A stretch of 41,907 nt of DNA from Bradyrhizobiaceae bacterium (GTDB taxonomy: Bacteria > Pseudomonadota > Alphaproteobacteria > Rhizobiales > Aestuariivirgaceae): positions 1-41,907 of the forward strand of contig CANJMQ010000030.1 of the NCBI GenBank assembly GCA_947475225.1. Reading direction: 5' to 3'. A model generated the notes under the pieces. The model had not been told where the DNA came from. It searched no databases and worked only from the letters and a program-made list of their open reading frames with translations. Below are positions 1 to 8,160 of the stretch, in pieces. The stretch's first letter is position 1, and each line of letters opens with the position of its first letter. The position numbers and the translations under genes were made by a program.

Positions 1-460
1 CGTGATCACGGTTGATCACATGAAGCAGATGAAGGACATGGCCATCGTCTGCAACATCGGCCACTTCGACAACGAGATCCAGGTGGCGGAGCTCCGCAAC
101 TTCAAGACCACCAACATCAAGCCGCAGGTCGACATGATCCACATGCCGTCGGGTGCGCGCGTGATCCTGTTGTCTCAAGGGCGCCTGGTGAACCTCGGCA
201 ATGCCACGGGCCACCCGAGCTTCGTGATGTCGGCCTCCTTCACCAACCAGACGCTGGCGCAGATCGAGCTCTTCACCTCGGCCGGGACGGGCAAGTACCA
301 GAACGAGGTCTATGTTCTGCCGAAGCACCTCGACGAGAAGGTCGCACGCCTCCACCTCGAGAAGCTCGGCGTCAAGCTCACCAAGCTCCGGGACGACCAG
401 GCGGCCTATATCGGCGTGACCCCGCAGGGTCCGTTCAAGCCGGAATATTACCGCTACTGA
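1..460 (+). CDS. ahcY: Adenosylhomocysteinase, C-terminal part (5' truncated by window)
   Basis: The last ~152 codons of S-adenosyl-L-homocysteine hydrolase are present; the gene enters from the left edge, so its start is not visible. The enzyme reversibly splits S-adenosylhomocysteine to adenosine and homocysteine in the cytosol, which relieves product inhibition of methyltransferases. Visible family marks are the NAD-domain segment [11 protein letters not shown], the stretch [19 protein letters not shown], and the C-terminal tail ending PFKPEYYRY, whose Lys and Tyr in this family reach into the neighbouring subunit's NAD site. The stop is TGA at 458-460. A gap of 94 bases with two hairpins separates it from divL. 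Identification is secure; only the missing N-terminal two thirds cannot be checked. Confidence 0.97.
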   Translation, partial: VITVDHMKQMKDMAIVCNIGHFDNEIQVAELRNFKTTNIKPQVDMIHMPSGARVILLSQGRLVNLGNATGHPSFVMSASFTNQTLAQIELFTSAGTGKYQNEVYVLPKHLDEKVARLHLEKLGVKLTKLRDDQAAYIGVTPQGPFKPEYYRY

Positions 461-472
461 GGATTCCGGCTC

Positions 473-502
473 GCCCCGCTTTTGGTTATACCGAAGCGGG
501 GC
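473..502 (+). other. GC-rich hairpin after ahcY, possible terminator without U-tract
   Basis: GCCCCGCTT (473-481) and AAGCGGGGC (494-502) form a perfect 9-bp stem with a 12-base loop, 12 bases after the ahcY stop. No T-run follows, so it is not a textbook intrinsic terminator. It may stabilise the ahcY 3' end or attenuate read-through into divL. Confidence 0.45.
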
Positions 503-503
503 G

Positions 504-531
504 GATGGCCGTGCTGATTCGGCACACCATC
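504..531 (+). promoter_or_regulatory. Second hairpin upstream of divL with GANTC in its loop
   Basis: GATGG (504-508) plus GTGC (511-514) pair with GCAC (522-525) plus CCATC (527-531). The 7-base loop contains GATTC (516-520). A second GATTC lies at 462-466. GANTC is the methylation site of the alphaproteobacterial cell-cycle methyltransferase CcrM. The structure ends 23 bases before the divL ATG. The sequence shows the repeat; any role in divL timing is inference. Confidence 0.35.
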
Positions 532-554
532 CCGGCACTTTGACCGGAGAAGAC

Positions 555-2921
555 ATGGACGCCGGTTTCGGCAGCAGCTTGGCGGGGGACGGGATTGCCC
601 TCACTGCCGTTTTGGCCGTTACCGGCGCATTCCTCCTCAGCCGCAGCCTGCTGCGCCGCTGGGGCGGAAAATCCCCCGGCCAGCGCATCGCCGACCTCGA
701 AGCCCGCCTCAACGAGGCCGAAACGGCGATTGCCGCCGAAGCCCATGTGCTGGTGATCTGGCACGGCAAGGCGGCACTCCCCGATCGCGTGCTGGGCTCC
801 ATGCATGGCGCGGCCACCCTGCCGGAAAGCCCCCAAGCCCTCATCGACTTCTCCGCGTGGCTGGACCGGGATTCGGCCTCGGCCCTGTCCGACTGCCTGC
901 GCGACCTGCGCCAGGACGGCACCCCCTTCAACATTGCCATCAAGAGCCTCGGCGGCGAGCTGCTGGAGGCCGACGGCCGCACCGCCGGCGGCCTTGCCAC
1001 GCTGCGCTTCCGGCCACTCGCCGGCGAGCGCCGCGACATCGCCGCCCTGGCGCATGAGGCGCACCGGCTGGGCAAGCAGGTGGAACGCCTCAGCGCCGTG
1101 CTCGATGCCGCACCCTTGCCTGTCTGGCTGCGTGGCACCGAAGGCAAGCTGCTGTGGGTGAACCAGTGCTACGCCAACGCCGTCGACGGGGCAGACCCCG
1201 ACGCGGTGGTCGCACAGGCGACCGAACTCGCCGGCCGCGCCGCGATGGACCGCACGGTGGCAAGCGCAACAACGGGCTGCCTTGGCCGCATCCATGCCGT
1301 GGTCTCCGGCTCGATGCGGACACTCGACGTGTTCGAGGTTCCCGTCTCCGGCGGCACGGCGGGCTTCGCCATCGACATGACGGTGCTGGAGAATGCCGAG
1401 AAGGAACTGGACCGCCACATCAAGGCCCACACCTCGACGCTGAACAAGCTCGACACGGCCATCGCCATCTTCGGGCCGGACCAGCGCCTGCGCTTTCACA
1501 ACGCCGCCTATGCCGAACTCTGGCCGCTCGATCCGGACTGGCTCGACAGCCACCCGCCCGATGCCGAGATCCTCGACCGGCTCAGGAACCAGCGCTGCAT
1601 TCCCGAACAGGCCAATTACCGCGAATGGCGCGCCAAGCAGCTCACCACCTATACCACCATCGAACCGCGCGAGGACTGGTGGCACCTGCCTGACGGGCGC
1701 ACGCTGCACGTGGTCTGTGAACAGCACCCGTTTGGCGGCGTCACCTATCTCTATGAGAACGTGACGAACGAGCTGGCACTCGAGAGCCGCTATAATGAAC
1801 TCATCGGCGTGCAGCGCGAGACGCTGGACAATCTCGAGGAGGGGATCGCGCTCCTCGGCTCCGATGGCCGCCTCAAGCTCTACAATCCGGCCTTTGCGCA
1901 GTTCTGGCAGCTCGACACAGACGTGCTCGAAACCCAGCCGCACGTCGAAGAGCTCGCCCAGCACGGCAGCCGACTCGCGGCGGACTCAAGCTCGTGGGAT
2001 GAGGTGCGCTACAGCGTCACCAGGCTCGATTCGGAGCGCAAACCCGTCATCGGCAAGGTCCAAGTCGCTGACCGCGTGCTGCAGTTCGTCGCCGTGCCGC
2101 TGCCTGACGGCAACACGCTGCTCACCTTCGCGGATATTTCGGATTCAGCCCGCATGGAGCGCGCGCTGCGTGACCGCGCCGATGCGCTGGAAGCCGCCGA
2201 CCGGCTCAAGAACATGTTCCTCTCCAACGTGTCCTACGAGATCAGGACACCGCTCACCTCCATCCTCGGCTTCGCTGAAGGACTGCAGATCGGACTCGCC
2301 GGGCCGCTGACGGCAAAGCAGCAGGACTATGTGCGCGACATCCGCCGCTCCTCGAATGATCTCAAGACGATCATCGACGCCATCATTGATCTCACCGCCA
2401 TTGATGCCGGTGCGCTGGAGCTGCGGCTCGAGCATGTCGAGGTGACGGGCCTCCTCGAATCCGTGGCGGAAAAGCTCGCCAGCCAGATCGACGAACGCGA
2501 CCTGACGCTCAACATCGAAGTGGGTGCGGATGTGAACAGCTTCCTCGCCGACCCGAAGCGCGTCGAGCAGATCCTCTCCAACCTCCTCTCCAACGCCATC
2601 GGCTTCTCCGACCGCGGCGCCACCATCCGCATGGGGGCGAAGAAGGCGCGCGGACAATTGCAGCTGTGGGTTTCCGACCAGGGCCGCGGCATCGAGCCCG
2701 AATTCCAGAAGCAGGCCTTTGACCGCTTCCAGTCGCGCCCCGTGCCCGGCGGCCACCGCGGCCCCGGCCTTGGCCTCGCCATCGTCAAGAGCTTCGTTGA
2801 ACTCCACGAGGGGCAGGTGTCGCTCCTCTCCAAGATCAACCAGGGCACCACCGTTCTCTGCACCTTCCCGCTCGACGGCCCGGGTGCGGCACAGCGGACG
2901 GATGTCCGGAAGCTGGCCTGA
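555..2921 (+). CDS. divL: DivL-type PAS sensor pseudo-histidine kinase (Tyr in place of phospho-His)
   Basis: A 788-residue kinase-like protein. It has one N-terminal membrane segment (about residues 13-33), three PAS-like repeats beginning near residues 176, 294 and 422, a DHp region and a C-terminal HATPase domain. The N box (QILSNLLSNAIGFSD), G1 (DQGRGIEPEF) and G2 (GPGLGLAIVKSF) are intact. The H-box reads SNVSYEIRTPLT: the codon at 2235-2237 is TAC, so residue 561 is Tyr where other kinases carry the phosphorylated His. In Caulobacter, DivL has the same substitution and the same PAS-DHp-HATPase layout; there it senses DivK and controls the CckA-CtrA cell-cycle relay. An upstream in-frame TTG at 540 is possible, but ATG 555 has GGAGA four bases before it. 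The gene is followed after 5 bases by tsaE. Confidence 0.88.
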   Translation: MDAGFGSSLAGDGIALTAVLAVTGAFLLSRSLLRRWGGKSPGQRIADLEARLNEAETAIAAEAHVLVIWHGKAALPDRVLGSMHGAATLPESPQALIDFSAWLDRDSASALSDCLRDLRQDGTPFNIAIKSLGGELLEADGRTAGGLATLRFRPLAGERRDIAALAHEAHRLGKQVERLSAVLDAAPLPVWLRGTEGKLLWVNQCYANAVDGADPDAVVAQATELAGRAAMDRTVASATTGCLGRIHAVVSGSMRTLDVFEVPVSGGTAGFAIDMTVLENAEKELDRHIKAHTSTLNKLDTAIAIFGPDQRLRFHNAAYAELWPLDPDWLDSHPPDAEILDRLRNQRCIPEQANYREWRAKQLTTYTTIEPREDWWHLPDGRTLHVVCEQHPFGGVTYLYENVTNELALESRYNELIGVQRETLDNLEEGIALLGSDGRLKLYNPAFAQFWQLDTDVLETQPHVEELAQHGSRLAADSSSWDEVRYSVTRLDSERKPVIGKVQVADRVLQFVAVPLPDGNTLLTFADISDSARMERALRDRADALEAADRLKNMFLSNVSYEIRTPLTSILGFAEGLQIGLAGPLTAKQQDYVRDIRRSSNDLKTIIDAIIDLTAIDAGALELRLEHVEVTGLLESVAEKLASQIDERDLTLNIEVGADVNSFLADPKRVEQILSNLLSNAIGFSDRGATIRMGAKKARGQLQLWVSDQGRGIEPEFQKQAFDRFQSRPVPGGHRGPGLGLAIVKSFVELHEGQVSLLSKINQGTTVLCTFPLDGPGAAQRTDVRKLA

Positions 2922-2926
2922 GCAGA

Positions 2927-4435
2927 ATGCAACTCATCCGCCGCTTCGAGTCCGCCGCAGCGCTGGAAGACTATGCCGCCGAACTCTCGCTTTTCGCGCG
3001 GCCCGGCATGGTGGTGCTGCTGAAGGGTGATCTCGGCACCGGCAAGTCCACCTTCGCCCGCGCCTTCATCCGTGCGCTGGCGCAGGGCGTTGAGTTCGAC
3101 GTGCCGAGCCCCACCTTCACGCTGGTCCAGACTTACGATGAGACGCGCGTGCCGGTGGCGCATGCTGATCTCTATCGCATCGGCTCCGCACAGGAGCTTG
3201 ATGAACTTGGCTTCGGCGATCTGATGGCGACCCACGTACTGGCGGTCGAATGGCCGGAAAAGATGCTGGACGAGATACACGCCGACCGGTTGTTGATCGA
3301 ACTTTCGGGCTCTGGCAACCACCGCGACGCAGTGATCACCGCGCGCGGTGCCTGGGAACAGGCGCTGGCCCGCAACGCCGCGATCAACGGGTTTCTCGCC
3401 ACCACGCGCTGGGCTGCGGCCGAGCGCCGCTTCCTCGAGGGTGATGCCTCGTTTCGCCGCTACGAGACACTGCATCGGGGCCATGAGGTGGCGATCCTCA
3501 TGGACATGCCGGCCCGACCCGACGGGCCACCTGTCAAATACGGCAAGCCCTACAGCGCCATTGCCCATCTGGCAGAGGACATCCGCGCGGTGATCGCGGT
3601 GAACGGCGTTCTCTGCGAACGCGGATACAGTGCGCCCAAGACCGAGGCTTACGATCTCGCACAGGGCTTCGCGGTCATGGAGGACCTCGGTCGCAACGTC
3701 TATGGCCGCATGATGCGCGAGGGCCAGGACATGGGCGAACCCATGTCCGCCGCCGTGGCCGTGCTGGCCGACATGGCAAGCCGCGAGTGGCCGCACGGGG
3801 TGCCGCTCGATGGCCAGACCTATCGCGTGCCGCCCTATGACGTTGAAGCGCAGCTGATCGAGGTTGACCTGCTGCCCTCATGGTTCTGGCCACACCTGAA
3901 TGGCGCTCCGATTCCGCCGGCTGCGCTGGCGGAGTTCGAAGCACTGTGGATGGAGTTCCTGCCGCTCACGCAAAAGGGCCGCCGCGTCTGGGCGCTGCGC
4001 GACTATCATTCGCCCAACCTGCTGTGGCTGCCGGAGCGCAAAGGGCTGAATCGCGTCGGCATCATCGACACGCAGGATGCGCTGATGGGTCACCCCGCCT
4101 ATGACCTCGCCTCCATGCTGCAGGATGCGCGCGTCGACATCGACTTCGGCTTCGCCGATGCGCTTTACGAGCAGTACTGCGCCTTGCGGAGGGACGACCC
4201 ATCCTTTGACCGCACCGAATTCGACGTGGCCTATGCCATTCTCGGTGCGCAGCGGGCGACCAAGATCCTCGGCATCTTCGCCAGGCTGTCGAAGCGCGAT
4301 GGGAAGCACGGCTACCTCCGCCACATCCCGCGCGTCTCGCACTATCTCGAGCGCAATCTGGCACATCCGCGCCTGGCCACCTTGAAGCGCTGGTTCGACA
4401 CCCATCTGCCCGCCGCCCGACGCGAGACCGCGTGA
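2927..4435 (+). CDS. tsaE: TsaE-phosphotransferase fusion (t6A ATPase + AmgK-like sugar kinase)
   Basis: A 502-residue two-domain protein. Residues ~1-150 are TsaE, the ATPase partner in threonylcarbamoyl-adenosine (t6A37) tRNA modification, with P-loop GDLGTGKS (34-41), SPTFTLVQTY and HADLYRI. Residues ~170-500 form an aminoglycoside-phosphotransferase-like domain with a catalytic loop RDYHSPNLLW (about 358) and a metal-site segment IIDTQDALMGHP (about 380). In Pseudomonas and Caulobacter, AmgK of this family phosphorylates N-acetylmuramate at C1 in peptidoglycan recycling. The next gene is a MurU-like uridylyltransferase, which fits that job. The two domains are continuous in one frame without a stop. 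Such fusions recur in alphaproteobacteria. The stop overlaps the murU ATG (TGATG). The TsaE part is near certain; the substrate of the kinase part is inferred. Confidence 0.92.
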   Translation: MQLIRRFESAAALEDYAAELSLFARPGMVVLLKGDLGTGKSTFARAFIRALAQGVEFDVPSPTFTLVQTYDETRVPVAHADLYRIGSAQELDELGFGDLMATHVLAVEWPEKMLDEIHADRLLIELSGSGNHRDAVITARGAWEQALARNAAINGFLATTRWAAAERRFLEGDASFRRYETLHRGHEVAILMDMPARPDGPPVKYGKPYSAIAHLAEDIRAVIAVNGVLCERGYSAPKTEAYDLAQGFAVMEDLGRNVYGRMMREGQDMGEPMSAAVAVLADMASREWPHGVPLDGQTYRVPPYDVEAQLIEVDLLPSWFWPHLNGAPIPPAALAEFEALWMEFLPLTQKGRRVWALRDYHSPNLLWLPERKGLNRVGIIDTQDALMGHPAYDLASMLQDARVDIDFGFADALYEQYCALRRDDPSFDRTEFDVAYAILGAQRATKILGIFARLSKRDGKHGYLRHIPRVSHYLERNLAHPRLATLKRWFDTHLPAARRETA

Positions 4436-5148
4436 TGCACAAGCCGGGCACCCATGCCATGGTTCTCGCCGCGGGCTATGGCCAGCGCATGCGGCCCTTG
4501 ACGCTGACGCGGCCCAAGCCTCTGGTGGAGGTGGCCGGCAAGGCGTTGATTGACTATGGTTTTGACCGGCTGCGCGCCGCCGGCGTGGAAGAGGCCGTGG
4601 TGAATGTCCACTATCTGCCAGAGCAGATCGAGGCCTGGGCAAAGCGGCAAATCTCGCCACGCATCGTGATTGCGGATGAGCGCGTCGAAATCCTCGATAC
4701 CGGGGGTGGTGTCGCAAGGGCACTTCCGCTCCTCGGTGCCGATCCCTTCTTCGTCATCAACAGTGACAGCTTCTGGGTGGATGACGGCACGCCCGCGCTT
4801 GATCGGCTGCGCGCCGCGTGGGACGATCAAACCATGGATTGCCTCCTCCTGCTTTCGCCGCTCCAACGCACCGTGGGTTATGACGGCAAGGGCGATTTCG
4901 TGCGTGGTGCGGATGGCAGGCTCACGCGCCGCACCAAGTCGGACGGCACCCCGCTTGCCTATATCGGCGGCTATCTCGTCGCGCCACGGATCTTCAAGGG
5001 TGCTCCCGATGGCGCCTTCTCGATGAACCTGCTGTGGGACCGCGCCATCGCCGCGGGCCGGTTGTTCGGGGTGGAGCATACAGGGCGCTGGCTGCATGTG
5101 GGAACGCCAGAGGCGATCGGGCTCGCCGAGGCGGCACTTGGTGCATGA
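4435..5148 (+). CDS. murU: MurU-like nucleotidyltransferase (N-acetylmuramate-1-P uridylyltransferase)
   Basis: A 237-residue sugar-phosphate nucleotidyltransferase of the GT-A fold. Near the N-terminus it has AMVLAAGYGQRMRPLT followed by KPLVEVAGK, the nucleotide-binding and catalytic signature of the family. NSDSFW near residue 109 is the metal-binding segment. MurU transfers UMP from UTP to MurNAc-1-phosphate, giving UDP-MurNAc without new synthesis through MurA/MurB. AmgK makes the substrate, and an AmgK-like domain is encoded in the gene directly upstream with overlapping stop and start. A GTG three bases earlier (4432) is an alternative start; ATG 4435 was chosen for the coupled TGATG overlap. 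Other family members make GDP-mannose or dTDP-glucose, so the sugar is set mainly by context. Confidence 0.87.
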   Translation: MHKPGTHAMVLAAGYGQRMRPLTLTRPKPLVEVAGKALIDYGFDRLRAAGVEEAVVNVHYLPEQIEAWAKRQISPRIVIADERVEILDTGGGVARALPLLGADPFFVINSDSFWVDDGTPALDRLRAAWDDQTMDCLLLLSPLQRTVGYDGKGDFVRGADGRLTRRTKSDGTPLAYIGGYLVAPRIFKGAPDGAFSMNLLWDRAIAAGRLFGVEHTGRWLHVGTPEAIGLAEAALGA

Positions 5149-5151
5149 GCC

Positions 5152-8100
5152 ATGACAGCCGACATCCCTCGCCTCTTCACCATCGCGCCTGACAGGCGCT
5201 TCCTTGAGGTTCTCGCCGATGCGGTCCTGAAAGGCTTTCCGTATACGGATGGAAGGACACCAGGCACGCTCGACCTGGCGCGCTGGACCATCCTGCTGCC
5301 CACCCGCCGCGCAGTGCGCGAGCTCGAAGACATCTTCTTCCGCAAGACCGGTGGCTCCGGCGTGCTGCTGCCGCGCATCCGTCCATTGGGCGACATCGAC
5401 GAGGACCTGCTGCAGCCGGAACATGGCGTGGATGAACTCGGCACGCCGGTGAGCGTGCCGGGGCAGCTTCTGCTGCTGATGGACCTGATCGACGAATGGG
5501 CCGCCGCTCACCCCGCCACGCGGCTGGCGCAGGAAATTGCCGCGGCACCACACCAGGCAGGTGGCCTTGCGCAGTCGCTTGCCGAGTTGCTCGATGCGCT
5601 GGAGACGGAGGATGTGGAGGTGGCGAAGATCGCCGATCTCTATGGCCTGGAGTCGGCACGGCACCGCGAGGCGATCCTCGAATTCCTTGCCATCGCGCGC
5701 GAGAAATATCCACAACGCCTGGCCGAAGAGAATGCGATGGGTCCGCAGGCCCGCCGCTCGGCGATTCTCCGGCGCGAAGCGAAGCGATTGGAGTTCACGC
5801 GCACCGAGCGGCCCTTCATCGCAGCAGGTTCGACGGGCTCGATCCCCGCCACCTGCACGCTGCTCAAGGCCATTGCCGGGCTGGCCAACGGTGCCGTGGT
5901 GCTGCCCGGCCTCGACCAGTTCATGGATGAGGCAAGCTGGACTGCCATCGGCCCCACCCACCCGCAGCATGCGATGAAGCAACTGCTCGCCCGCCTCAAC
6001 GCCACGCGGCAGATGGTGGCAGAGATGGGCGATGCGCCCGGCCCGCGTGCCTGGCTGGCCAGCGAGCTGATGCGGCCCGCCGAGACGGCGCATCTCTGGC
6101 ACGGCGCACTGAAGGGGCAGGAAGCGCGCGTTGCTGGAGCCATGCAGGGCGTGGAACTCGTCGAGACGCGGTCGATCCCCGAGCAGGCGGTGACCGCCGC
6201 GTTGATCCTGCGCGAATGCCTGGAAACGCCGGGCCGCTCCGCCTGTCTCGTCACGCCGGACCGCCAGCTGGCACGGCGCGTGAAGGTGGAGCTCCAGCGC
6301 TGGAACATCACCATCAATGACTCGGCAGGCGAACCGCTGATCCGCTTCGGCGGCGCATCACTGCTGAACCTGCTGCTCGAGGCGCTGCTGCAGGACTTTG
6401 CCGCCGAACCGCTGGCGGCACTGCTGCGCCACGAGCTGGCGATTTTCGGCCTGTCTCAGGAAGAGGCACGCCACCATGCAAGCCTCATCGAACTCGCCCT
6501 GCTGCGCACCGGCACGGGTGCGCCTGAGATCGGCAAGCTCTCCCACGCCCTGCGCATCGCCACCGAAAAGGACAACCGGCGCGCCCTGCCGCTGGCGGTG
6601 AAGCACGTGACCGACCCGCAGTGGGAGGCGACCATCGCGCAGGCACGCCGCATCTCGGAGGTGCTGGCACCGCTCACGGCCGGCGCGCCGAACACGCTTG
6701 CCGAACATCTCGACCGCCTCGCCGCAGCCTGCGAAGCGATCGCTGGTGAAGCCTTTTGGGCGGGCGACGGCAGCGAGGAACTGTCCGATGCCTTCGCACT
6801 GCTGAAGCAGGAATCACGCTTCCTGAAGCATTGCGACCTGCAGCGCACAGCGGCCATCCTGCGGCATTGGCTGCACGGGCTGCCGGTGCGCAGCCAAAGC
6901 CACAACCCAACCCCGCTCAGCATCCTGGGCCTGCTTGAGGCCCGCCTCATCCGCGCCGATGTGATGGTGCTGGCCGGCCTCAACGAGGGCACATGGCCGG
7001 GTGCTGCGGATTGTGGACCCTGGCTCAACCGCCCGATGCGCGACGTGCTGGAGATGAAGCAGCCCGAAGCGCAGATCGGCCAGACAGCGCATGACTTCGT
7101 GCAGGCCTTCGGCAACCGGCACGTGAAGCTGCTGTGGTCGCGCCGCATCGGCGATTCGCCCGGCACACCGTCGCGCTGGCTGCACCGGCTGCAGATGATC
7201 CTTGAAACAGCGAAGCTCAAGGAACAGTTCGCGACCAGCCCGTGGCCGCAAATGGCGCGCAATCTGGCTGCGCCTGCTGAGGTGAGGCCCACCCCCATGC
7301 CGAAGCCCAGGCCCGCCGTGGCGCTGCGGCCAAAGGCGTTGAGCGTTACACGCATCGAGAAGCTGATCCGTGACCCTTACGCGATCTACGCGCGCTTCGT
7401 GCTGCAGCTGGAACCGGTGAAGCCCGTCTCCTCCGTGCCCGACCCGGCACGCCGTGGTACCATTTTCCATGACGCCATCGGCGATTTCCTCACCCAGTTT
7501 CCGAAGGACCTGCCGGTGGATGCCGCCGCGGAACTCGAGCACCACGGGCGCCAGCATTTCCGCCAGATCGATGACTACCCGGGTCTCGTCAGCTTCTGGT
7601 GGCCGCGCTTCCGGCGCATCGCGGCATGGATGGCGGAGAAGGAGCCAGGGTGGCGCGCTGGCATCGAGCGCGTGGTGGCCGAGCGCAACGGGGTCATCAC
7701 ATTCCCCGTGGCGGGCACGGATTTCAGCCTCACCTGCCGCGTCGACCGCATCGACCTGATGGCTGACGGATCCGCGCGTATCGTTGATTACAAGACGGGC
7801 GGCGTGCCAAGTACGCGCGAGGTCGAGGTTGGGCTCGCGCCACAACTGACCTTGCAGGCAGCCATTCTCGCGCGCGGTGGCTTCAGTGACGTGAATCCGA
7901 CGCAGACCGGGCAGGTCTGGTACGTCAAGCTGAGCGGCGGCAATCCGGCCGGGGAGGTGAAGGAGTTGAAGAAGCTCCATCCCCCGGTCATGGAACTCGC
8001 GGAGAAGCACTTCGCCGAACTGCAGAAGCTGCTCGCGAAATATGCCAGTGTCGGGCAACCCTACTATCCGCGCACCATCATGAAGAAGGAAGACGACCCC

Positions 8101-8160
8101 AGCGACTACGATCATCTCTCCCGCTTCCAGGAGTGGTCACTGTCGGGTGGCAAGGCATGA
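5152..8160 (+). CDS. addB: AddB, inactive-helicase/nuclease subunit of the AddAB recombination complex
   Basis: A 1002-residue protein of the alphaproteobacterial AddB family. AddAB processes double-strand DNA ends to 3' overhangs for RecA loading, replacing RecBCD. The N-terminal half is a degenerate helicase fold starting near PRLFTIAPDRRFLEVLADA. The C-terminal nuclease of the PD-(D/E)XK type is visible as GTIFHDAIGDF (about 769) and CRVDRIDLMADG with VDYKTGG (about 864-880), which provide the acidic, Asp and Lys catalytic positions. ATG 5152 lies 3 bases after the murU stop. The stop TGA overlaps the addA ATG (ATGA at 8157-8160), consistent with coupled synthesis of the two subunits. Length matches the family. 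Confidence 0.95.
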   Translation: MTADIPRLFTIAPDRRFLEVLADAVLKGFPYTDGRTPGTLDLARWTILLPTRRAVRELEDIFFRKTGGSGVLLPRIRPLGDIDEDLLQPEHGVDELGTPVSVPGQLLLLMDLIDEWAAAHPATRLAQEIAAAPHQAGGLAQSLAELLDALETEDVEVAKIADLYGLESARHREAILEFLAIAREKYPQRLAEENAMGPQARRSAILRREAKRLEFTRTERPFIAAGSTGSIPATCTLLKAIAGLANGAVVLPGLDQFMDEASWTAIGPTHPQHAMKQLLARLNATRQMVAEMGDAPGPRAWLASELMRPAETAHLWHGALKGQEARVAGAMQGVELVETRSIPEQAVTAALILRECLETPGRSACLVTPDRQLARRVKVELQRWNITINDSAGEPLIRFGGASLLNLLLEALLQDFAAEPLAALLRHELAIFGLSQEEARHHASLIELALLRTGTGAPEIGKLSHALRIATEKDNRRALPLAVKHVTDPQWEATIAQARRISEVLAPLTAGAPNTLAEHLDRLAAACEAIAGEAFWAGDGSEELSDAFALLKQESRFLKHCDLQRTAAILRHWLHGLPVRSQSHNPTPLSILGLLEARLIRADVMVLAGLNEGTWPGAADCGPWLNRPMRDVLEMKQPEAQIGQTAHDFVQAFGNRHVKLLWSRRIGDSPGTPSRWLHRLQMILETAKLKEQFATSPWPQMARNLAAPAEVRPTPMPKPRPAVALRPKALSVTRIEKLIRDPYAIYARFVLQLEPVKPVSSVPDPARRGTIFHDAIGDFLTQFPKDLPVDAAAELEHHGRQHFRQIDDYPGLVSFWWPRFRRIAAWMAEKEPGWRAGIERVVAERNGVITFPVAGTDFSLTCRVDRIDLMADGSARIVDYKTGGVPSTREVEVGLAPQLTLQAAILARGGFSDVNPTQTGQVWYVKLSGGNPAGEVKELKKLHPPVMELAEKHFAELQKLLAKYASVGQPYYPRTIMKKEDDPSDYDHLSRFQEWSLSGGKA

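Noticed and set aside
486..1964. 492-codon open frame on the minus strand opposite divL
   Set aside because: It lies wholly within divL, shows no domain, and reflects the codon bias of GC-rich DNA. The divL reading has clear PAS and kinase motifs.
2327..3796. 489-codon minus-strand frame across divL and tsaE
   Set aside because: It spans two well-supported genes on the other strand and carries no recognisable motif.
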